A stretch of DNA of 13,062 nucleotides from positions 1-13,062 of the forward strand of contig DBBT01000082.1 in NCBI GenBank assembly GCA_002292345.1. The letters run 5' to 3'. Each line of letters starts with the position of its first letter. Position 1 is the stretch's first letter. The stretch is from Opitutia bacterium UBA977. Lineage in GTDB: Bacteria; Verrucomicrobiota; Verrucomicrobiia; Opitutales; Coraliomargaritaceae. Below, piece by piece: positions 7,941 through 13,062 of the stretch. The position numbers and the translations under genes were made by a program. Under the pieces are notes generated by a model that did no database searches, was not told where the DNA came from, and saw only the letters and a program-made list of their open reading frames with translations.

Positions 7941-9455
7941 CTATTTATTTTTCTGATGCTGCTTGGATACCGCCTCAGGGTAGGCGTCCAGATAGCGCTC
8001 CATGCGCTCTTTCATCCTATTCAGCACAGACGCATACTCAGGGTTGGCAGCCAGATTGATCAGCTCTGTCGGATCCTTTTTCAAATCGTAGAGACATTCA
8101 TAAGGACCGCCGTCTTCTTCATAGTAGGAGGCATATTTATAGCGTTCACTGCGCACGGCATACCAGTTATTGAAATGATAGAATTTATGTTCTGCGAAGA
8201 TATCTTTGCGCCAGCCTGCCGGGGCGTCACCGGCCATAAGCGGCAAAAGAGAATGCCCCTGATAGACCTCTGGAATTTCAACGCCACCAAAGTCGACAAA
8301 GGTTGCCGGCAAATCGACGTTACTGACCAGCTCGCTGACCACTCGACCACGCTGTGCGTTGGGCAGCCTGGGATCATAGACAATCAGCGGTATACGTAAG
8401 GACTGCTCGTAGTGATTCCACTTACCAGCGGTACGACGATCTCCCCTCATATAGCCGTTATCGGCGGAGTAAACAATGATTGTGTTCTGATCAAGCCCCT
8501 TTGCTTTCAGCTCTTGGAGAACCCTTGCAATGGCGTGATCAATACCGGTAATCATGCGATAATACGCGCGGATATTGATCTGGTATTTTTCCGGGGTATC
8601 CCACCGCCAGAAGTATCGCTCATAATTGAGATTTCTCTTTTCTCTGAGAAAGCTCGGCAGTGCCTTAAAATAGCGCTCATCCCCAAGTTCCGGCCCGGGT
8701 ATTTCCACATCTTCGTACAGTCCGTCAGCCGATTCCGGCCATTGGAAATGGTAGCCCGGTCGATGATCTCCGTCCTCAGCATGGGTCGCGTTAAAACTGA
8801 CCGACATACAGAACGGTTTTTCAGCCGGATTTGATTTGATGAATTCGATCGCGGCATCCGCACACAGATCAGTCTCATGACGCAGCGTGCCATCCTGCTG
8901 CTTCTTAAGAAATGGATTACGCCCGATCTCCTGCATAAAATCAAATTCATGTTTCAACCCCGGCCCCCCAAATCGCATGCCGTATTTCCCAGCAAAACCA
9001 ATCCGGTAACCGGCGCCCTTGAGCCTCATCGGATAGCTACTGGCGATAAACTTAGAGGGCACCGGTAACTCACCAAAATTATAACCATGCGTACGCTGTG
9101 TCAGTCCGGAGAACAGCGTCGCACGACTCGCCGCACAGATAGGCACTTCGCAAAAGGCATTTTCAAAGCGAATGCCTTGCGTCGCCAGGCGATCCAAGGT
9201 CGGGGTCTGAATGATCGTATTACCAGCGCAGCCGAGCACATCGTTGCGTTGATCATCCGCTAAGAAAAAGATGATGTTTGGTTTTTCTTCGGCGGCAACC
9301 CGCCCCGCGAGCAAGCCCAAAATGGAGGTTCCTAAAACAAACATCCGCAACCATCCAGCCAATTTGGCTTTCGACGCCGGACGCAGACTCCGCCCGCGCG
9401 GATCGGCTTTCGCATTGGAGTGATCGATGTTATCGACCGCTATAAATTGTTTCAT
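7941..9455 (-). CDS. Secreted type I sulfatase with a C-A-A-S-R active-site motif
   Basis: This is an intact sulfatase of 504 residues. The ATG at 9455 is preceded by a near-perfect ribosome binding site (AAGGAGGG, 7-nt spacer). The N-terminus is odd: about 37 polar and basic residues come before the hydrophobic core (about 38-52), with cleavage likely at VAA/EE (55). LADDQRND gives the metal-binding aspartates. CAASR follows with Cys107 as the formylglycine precursor; Ala replaces the usual Pro of C-x-P-x-R, a variant known in this superfamily. The usual GKWHLG is FAGKYGM. Later come SFNATHAEDG, YSADNGYMRGDRR and a C-terminal SERYKYASYY subdomain with YDLKKDPTE. Substrate is unknown; the general architecture resembles heparan N-/iduronate-type or choline-type sulfatases. 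The gene is flanked by a sulfatase fragment on the 5' side and a truncated hydrolase on the 3' side, so it may have been inserted into or rearranged within the locus. Confidence 0.93.
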   Translation of the reverse strand: MKQFIAVDNIDHSNAKADPRGRSLRPASKAKLAGWLRMFVLGTSILGLLAGRVAAEEKPNIIFFLADDQRNDVLGCAGNTIIQTPTLDRLATQGIRFENAFCEVPICAASRATLFSGLTQRTHGYNFGELPVPSKFIASSYPMRLKGAGYRIGFAGKYGMRFGGPGLKHEFDFMQEIGRNPFLKKQQDGTLRHETDLCADAAIEFIKSNPAEKPFCMSVSFNATHAEDGDHRPGYHFQWPESADGLYEDVEIPGPELGDERYFKALPSFLREKRNLNYERYFWRWDTPEKYQINIRAYYRMITGIDHAIARVLQELKAKGLDQNTIIVYSADNGYMRGDRRTAGKWNHYEQSLRIPLIVYDPRLPNAQRGRVVSELVSNVDLPATFVDFGGVEIPEVYQGHSLLPLMAGDAPAGWRKDIFAEHKFYHFNNWYAVRSERYKYASYYEEDGGPYECLYDLKKDPTELINLAANPEYASVLNRMKERMERYLDAYPEAVSKQHQKNK

Positions 9456-9598
9456 TTCTTTACCCTCCTTTGTATCATTGTCGCTCTAAATTCGTATTCA
9501 GAGTGCATAGTTGCCCTAGTTTCAGCTCCAGCGCAACCAGTGAATTCCAGTCGAGCTTGGATCGCATTTAAAGCCGGTCAGTTCCGAATGGCACTCAC
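9456..9598. other. Intergenic stretch with no gene, upstream of the CAASR sulfatase
   Basis: Apart from the ribosome binding site at its left end I see no gene here: the minus-strand frames are interrupted and show no family motif. It must carry the 5' leader of the sulfatase and perhaps its promoter, but I find no convincing -35/-10 pair. It begins right where the similarity of the upstream sulfatase fragment ends, so it may be an element that replaced the rest of that gene. Confidence 0.4.
9463..9470 (-). promoter_or_regulatory. Strong ribosome binding site of the CAASR sulfatase
   Basis: AAGGAGGG on the minus strand, 7 nt before the ATG at 9455. It is the best Shine-Dalgarno match in the window and supports the long N-terminal extension as genuinely translated. 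Confidence 0.75.
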
Positions 9599-9778
9599 TT
9601 AAGGATCGTTGCCGAGAGTACCAACGTGGGTGGGGCGGGATTTGGCTTCTTTTTTCCCAAGCAGAATTTCGAAGATGTCTTTTCCGTCAATGATCCGGTC
9701 CGTTGAAAGGCGGTAGTTGCTAAGCTTTGCAAACGTGGAAAGCGCATGCGAGCACGTCACAGGTTTTCCAGTCGTCAT
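9599..9778 (-). pseudogene. Fragment of a sulfatase gene (C-terminal region)
   Basis: A 59-codon frame (ATG 9778 to TAA 9599) encodes a piece recognisable as the region just after the catalytic core of arylsulfatase-A-type enzymes: ALSTFAKLSNYRLSTDRIID then GKDIFEILLGKKEAKS. In intact relatives this corresponds to the 'PTLAxLAG...DRxIDGxDxxPLLxG' block. The N-terminal two thirds, with the formylglycine motif, are absent. The frame is open upstream only to the TAA of the GH20 gene (9805-9803), and after KEAKS the sequence no longer looks like a sulfatase. It is therefore a relic, in the same orientation as its neighbours, left by a deletion or recombination between two sulfatase genes or by insertion of new DNA. 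It cannot be an active enzyme. Confidence 0.7.
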
Positions 9779-9802
9779 ACTGATGGCATTGGACGAGCCA
9801 AC

Positions 9803-11419
9803 TTACTCGCTTTTGCGATGAACTCCCAGCAGATCCAGGCGCCGATAAAACGTGGAAAGGCGGACGGAGAAGTCGTCAAAGTTCCGCCTCTCTCTTGACG
9901 ACCACCCTGTCTCGGCAATAGCGCACAGACGTGGGAACGATTGCATATCCACTCGTCGAATGCTCGGAGTTCCCTCTCCCCACATGTTGCCCTGAATTCC
10001 CAGGATGTACTTTTCGTCCTCCGCCGACAGCTCGGCTGGTACCGGCTCATAATCATAGGTGCGCTTCAGAGAAAGCCCATTGTCGAGGTAATAATCCGGA
10101 AAGATCGAGATGACTAGGTTTCGCTTCTGACTCACCGCGCCGACAATTGCGTGCGGACTACGCCAGACCATCATTACTGCGCGACTTTCTCTTTGCAGTC
10201 CGCTCTCGATGATCTCGTCCCAGCCAACCATCCTGCGCCCCTTAGAAGCCAGAGACTTGTCGACCTTGCGGACGAACTGGCCCTGCAGAAGACCGACGTC
10301 TTTGTGGAAGGCAGTTCCCGCCTTACGATCCACTTTCACGCGAAATGGGTTAACATCATCGGGAAGTTTCTCGCCTGCGAGCCTTTCCATATTCGTTGTG
10401 CATCGCGGGCATTTACGCCAATGCTCGGCGGGAACTTCATCTGCACCGACATGAATGTAGGGAGATGGAAACAAGGCGATAACCTCGTCCAGAACATCTG
10501 TGACATACTCGAACGTTGAGTCCTTTGAGACGCACAGGGGGGCACTCCAGCCTTCTACGGGTTTGCCCGTGCACCCCAGTTCAGGATATGCTCTGATGGC
10601 CGCGCCACTGTGCCCGGGCATTTCGATCTCAGGCACAACCGTGACATGCCTGCTCGTCGCGTATGCCACGACTTCCTTGATGTCTGCTTGCGAGTAGAAC
10701 CAACCGTCGCCTGATTTGCGGCTGTGATTCGACCGAGAACCCACTTCGGTCAGCTTGGGATACTTCTTGATCTCGATCCGCCATCCCTGGTCGTCGGTCA
10801 GATGGAGTTGGAGGATGTTCAATTTCTGGAGCGCCATTAGATCGATATAGCGCTTCAAGTCCTCCTTCGTTAGAAAGTGCCGGGCCGGATCCAACATATA
10901 ACCGCGCCACTTGAATCGTGGCCGATCCTCAATCGACACGCTGGGGACGATCCATTTCCGTCCTTCGACTGTCTGCCGCCCCTCGATCTCTGGTGGAAGC
11001 AATTGACGCAGGGTCTGGACACCGTAGAAGACCCCGCTGGGGTTCGCTGCGGTAATCGTGACGCCCTTTGGCGTGCAATGCAGCAAATAGCCCTCCTCGC
11101 CCAAATCCACCCGGGAATCGTCAAGTTTCAGAACGACTCCCCCAGAAGGCATAGACCTCGGCGACGTGACCTTCAGGTTGAGTCCGGTTGCGGGCCTTAG
11201 AAGTTCAGCCAAATATTGGGCCGTGGCCTTGAGTTTGTCTGACCTCGCATAAATGACCGTACGTTCTGTCAGCTGATACCCGCCATCCAAATACTCCGCT
11301 CTCTGGGGTCTCGGAATGATCTGACAAGGGGCCTGCTTGCCTGCCTCAACCGCTATCAGCGGGCCCTGTCCGGCCAGAAATATCCCGCCCATTAGTAAGC
11401 TTGCTATTGCGTTTTTCAT
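9803..11419 (-). CDS. GH20 beta-N-acetylhexosaminidase
   Basis: This is a full-length secreted exo-enzyme of 538 residues that removes terminal beta-linked GlcNAc or GalNAc. The frame reaches a TTG at 11440, but ATG 11419 has AGAGG 9 nt upstream and begins a clean signal peptide (MKNAIASLLMGG...), so I start there. An N-terminal GH20b-type alpha/beta domain (about 30-155) precedes the TIM-barrel domain, which opens with RPRFKWRGYMLDPARHF. Diagnostic motifs follow: LHLTDDQGWRIEIKKYP (about 203-219), PEIEMPGHSGAA, and HVGADEVP with the catalytic pair D327-E328, where Asp orients the substrate acetamido group and Glu is the general acid. The C-terminal GNMWGE and WSS segments line the active site. 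It lies 17 bp after the esterase gene and is surely co-transcribed with it. Its presence points to a HexNAc-containing substrate. Confidence 0.96.
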   Translation of the reverse strand: MKNAIASLLMGGIFLAGQGPLIAVEAGKQAPCQIIPRPQRAEYLDGGYQLTERTVIYARSDKLKATAQYLAELLRPATGLNLKVTSPRSMPSGGVVLKLDDSRVDLGEEGYLLHCTPKGVTITAANPSGVFYGVQTLRQLLPPEIEGRQTVEGRKWIVPSVSIEDRPRFKWRGYMLDPARHFLTKEDLKRYIDLMALQKLNILQLHLTDDQGWRIEIKKYPKLTEVGSRSNHSRKSGDGWFYSQADIKEVVAYATSRHVTVVPEIEMPGHSGAAIRAYPELGCTGKPVEGWSAPLCVSKDSTFEYVTDVLDEVIALFPSPYIHVGADEVPAEHWRKCPRCTTNMERLAGEKLPDDVNPFRVKVDRKAGTAFHKDVGLLQGQFVRKVDKSLASKGRRMVGWDEIIESGLQRESRAVMMVWRSPHAIVGAVSQKRNLVISIFPDYYLDNGLSLKRTYDYEPVPAELSAEDEKYILGIQGNMWGEGTPSIRRVDMQSFPRLCAIAETGWSSRERRNFDDFSVRLSTFYRRLDLLGVHRKSE

Positions 11420-11428
11420 GTTCTCTTT

Positions 11429-11433
11429 CCTCT
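11429..11433 (-). promoter_or_regulatory. Ribosome binding site supporting the GH20 start
   Basis: AGAGG on the minus strand, 9 nt before ATG 11419, in the 17-bp gap after the esterase stop codon. It favours this ATG over the TTG at 11440, which would overlap the esterase gene's end. Confidence 0.5.
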
Positions 11434-11436
11434 CTT

Positions 11437-13023
11437 TCAATTTTTGTGATGTCTATAAAACGGTGCGGCAGGCAAGCCTGCGGTATTAAACAAGGTGGAG
11501 GGCGGATTGTTGGCCCAAGCGTACCGAATGGCGACGGGCTGCTCTACACCTGTTGCGCTTAAGTTTATTGTATTCCCCTTCAAAACTGCGCTTGCGGGAA
11601 TGAATCGTGCGTCCTCTCCGGCCAGTTCGAACCCACTTGGCCCATCTTTTTTCAGCACCAGCTGTTGAGCACAGCCGCCCGGATCAAAATGAACTGCCAC
11701 CATTTTATCACTAAATCCGACATGACCAAGCTGAGGCCCCGCGGCGACAATTTTCTTTCCGTATACCTTTTTTAAGGCAACGAGTGCCAGACGCCGCCCC
11801 ACATCCTGTTTGTTGGGCGGATGACCATTCTGCGCCATGCCGATATCGATACCAACCGCCATCCCCGTATTTGGGACAGTGCCCGCAACAGTTTGCTGAG
11901 CAGAACGCAAGGCTGCAAAATCCCACGGTCTTTGGTTCGGAGGAATTTCCTGGTTAACCAACTGCATCAGTAAAAACGGGAAGTCTCCCTGCTTCCAGTG
12001 ACTGCGCCAGCCACGAATCAGTTTTTTCATCAAACCGGCGTATGCAGACGCATAACTTGCGTTGCTTTCTCCCTGATACCAGATCACCCCCTTGATCGTC
12101 ATGGGGGTTAGCGGAAGAATCCGCGATGAAAACAACCGGCCAGCACCCAACGTTGACTGTGCCCACTGCATGCGGTCCATATCCGGAATGCTGTAAGTCG
12201 ATTCCGGGCACTTCGGAAGTGCCCCCCCTAGCGCCTTGGCCTCTTTCAGCTCCTTTTGCCAGCCTGTCATGAGTTGCTGATGTTTGATTTGTAAAGGCAG
12301 CAACTGTTCTACGATCCGCTTGGCGTCATCCGTGGATGCAGCAAACTCAGGAGTGCCATCGAGTTCTGTACGCGGCGTCCATAACTGCGCCATCGTGCCT
12401 CCAACGGCAGCCTGAACCAGGCCGACGGGAACATTCAGGTGTTTATGCAGCTCCCGTCCAAAGAAATACCCTGCAGCGGAAAATGATTTCGTATTGTCAG
12501 GCGTACAGAGCTTCCAGCCTCCTGTTTTCAAGTCGAGCAGGCGGATCTGTGGGTGTTTTGCCGCTGAAACCTCCTTCTTCCAATTAAGGACTCCCCCAAA
12601 TGACGGGCGGGGTTCCAGAGGCATCTCCATATTGGACTGCCCGGAACAGATCCAGACGTCTCCTGCAAGAAGGTTGGTAAGCCGAATCCTATTCTTTCCC
12701 TGAAAAACAAGATCCGGGAGAACTCCGGCTTTCTGTGCCGGAAGCATAACGACCCATGGCGTCTTTTCTCCTGCGCCAACCGTTTTGCCTACAACGCTAT
12801 CACCAAGGTTGACAACGACGGCCTCACCCGCATCAGCCCAACCGCTAAGCCGCACCGGCACGTCCCGCTGCAGCACCATATTTGATGTAAGAAAGGGAGC
12901 CAGCTTAACGGCAGCCTCCAGGGAGTTTCCACACAGAAACACAGCCGCAACAACAATGAACCCACTGCGAAACAGAGATCCCCCGCTCACACTGTTTTTT
13001 ACCCTGAAGTGATTACGCTCCAT
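11437..13023 (-). CDS. Sialate O-acetylesterase-family (SASA) secreted esterase
   Basis: The protein has 528 residues and the SGNH-hydrolase fold; the family removes O-acetyl groups from sugars such as sialic acids or plant and algal polysaccharides. Residues about 1-38 are a signal peptide with a basic n-region (core SGFIVVAAVFLCG). A beta-sandwich start follows ([21 protein letters not shown]), then GDVWICSGQSNMEMPL with the nucleophile Ser130, the AAVGGT oxyanion block, GVIWYQGESNA, and a final NGHPPNKQDVGRRLA block with the catalytic His401. The Asp often found two residues before this His is Asn399 here. It is the first gene fully contained in the window on the transcribed strand, 17 bp before GH20. 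In this setting de-acetylation of a sulfated glycan is the likely role; true sialate specificity is not implied. ATG 13023 is followed at once by the signal peptide; only a weak AAGAGG precedes it. Confidence 0.94.
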   Translation of the reverse strand: MERNHFRVKNSVSGGSLFRSGFIVVAAVFLCGNSLEAAVKLAPFLTSNMVLQRDVPVRLSGWADAGEAVVVNLGDSVVGKTVGAGEKTPWVVMLPAQKAGVLPDLVFQGKNRIRLTNLLAGDVWICSGQSNMEMPLEPRPSFGGVLNWKKEVSAAKHPQIRLLDLKTGGWKLCTPDNTKSFSAAGYFFGRELHKHLNVPVGLVQAAVGGTMAQLWTPRTELDGTPEFAASTDDAKRIVEQLLPLQIKHQQLMTGWQKELKEAKALGGALPKCPESTYSIPDMDRMQWAQSTLGAGRLFSSRILPLTPMTIKGVIWYQGESNASYASAYAGLMKKLIRGWRSHWKQGDFPFLLMQLVNQEIPPNQRPWDFAALRSAQQTVAGTVPNTGMAVGIDIGMAQNGHPPNKQDVGRRLALVALKKVYGKKIVAAGPQLGHVGFSDKMVAVHFDPGGCAQQLVLKKDGPSGFELAGEDARFIPASAVLKGNTINLSATGVEQPVAIRYAWANNPPSTLFNTAGLPAAPFYRHHKN

Positions 13024-13062
13024 TATTTCATCCCAACCTCTTCATTGGTAAGCGCGTAAAGG

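Noticed and set aside
7914..8399. Plus-strand open frame of 161 codons with hydrophobic stretches
   Set aside because: It is antisense to the 3' part of the CAASR sulfatase; the hydrophobic runs are complements of the sulfatase codons and no recognisable protein results.
11420..11440. N-terminal extension of GH20 to TTG 11440
   Set aside because: The ATG at 11419 has a ribosome binding site and directly starts a normal signal peptide; the extension would overlap the esterase stop.
13024..13062. Possible 3' end of another gene upstream of the esterase, with a TAA overlapping the ATG at 13023
   Set aside because: All three minus-strand frames hit a stop within these 39 bases, so the choice of frame is arbitrary and no family can be read from at most 12 codons.
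1..13062. tRNA, rRNA, CRISPR array, complete insertion sequence
   Set aside because: No clover-leaf sequence, no regularly spaced repeats and no transposase motif were seen on either strand.

Overview
The window looks like part of a sulfated-glycan degradation locus from a member of the Planctomycetota-Verrucomicrobiota-Kiritimatiellota/Lentisphaerota group. This is inferred from three things. The window is dense in type I (formylglycine) sulfatases. It has no SusC/SusD-like pair, which a Bacteroidota locus would normally carry. Nearly every intact product has its own Sec-type signal peptide. No taxonomic marker gene is present, so a genus cannot be named.

Everything that looks coding runs leftwards (minus strand). 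In transcription order: a sialate O-acetylesterase-type SGNH esterase (13023 to 11437); a GH20 beta-N-acetylhexosaminidase (11419 to 9803); a decayed C-terminal sulfatase fragment (9778 to 9599) followed by about 140 bp of unexplained non-coding DNA; an intact sulfatase with a Cys-Ala-Ala-Ser-Arg active-site motif (9455 to 7941); an N-terminally truncated metallo-beta-lactamase-fold remnant (7844 to 7452); an unrecognised 74-codon ORF (7419 to 7195); a GH141-like right-handed beta-helix protein (7198 to 4958); a sulfatase with a CTPTR motif (4836 to 3319); a small unrecognised secreted protein (3301 to 2816); a two-domain sulfatase plus five-bladed-propeller protein (2816 to 459); and the first 143 codons of another sulfatase that leaves the window (429 to 1). 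Gaps inside the two outer gene blocks are short: 17 bp, 17 bp, a one-base TAATG overlap and 29 bp. Each block is probably one transcription unit.

Working together, these extracellular or periplasmic enzymes could strip a host or algal glycan: the esterase removes acetyl groups, the sulfatases remove sulfate esters, GH20 releases terminal HexNAc, and the GH141-like and propeller domains cut fucose-type or other terminal residues. An acetylated, sulfated, fucose- and/or HexNAc-containing polymer (fucoidan-like or sulfated glycoprotein/glycosaminoglycan-like) fits best, but the substrate is inference. No formylglycine-generating enzyme, transporter or regulator is visible here.

The most interesting items are the sulfatase-propeller fusion, the small coupled secreted protein just upstream of it, and the 504-residue sulfatase flanked on both sides by gene remnants, which marks the middle of the locus as a rearrangement hot spot. 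No RNA genes, CRISPR arrays or complete insertion sequences were seen.
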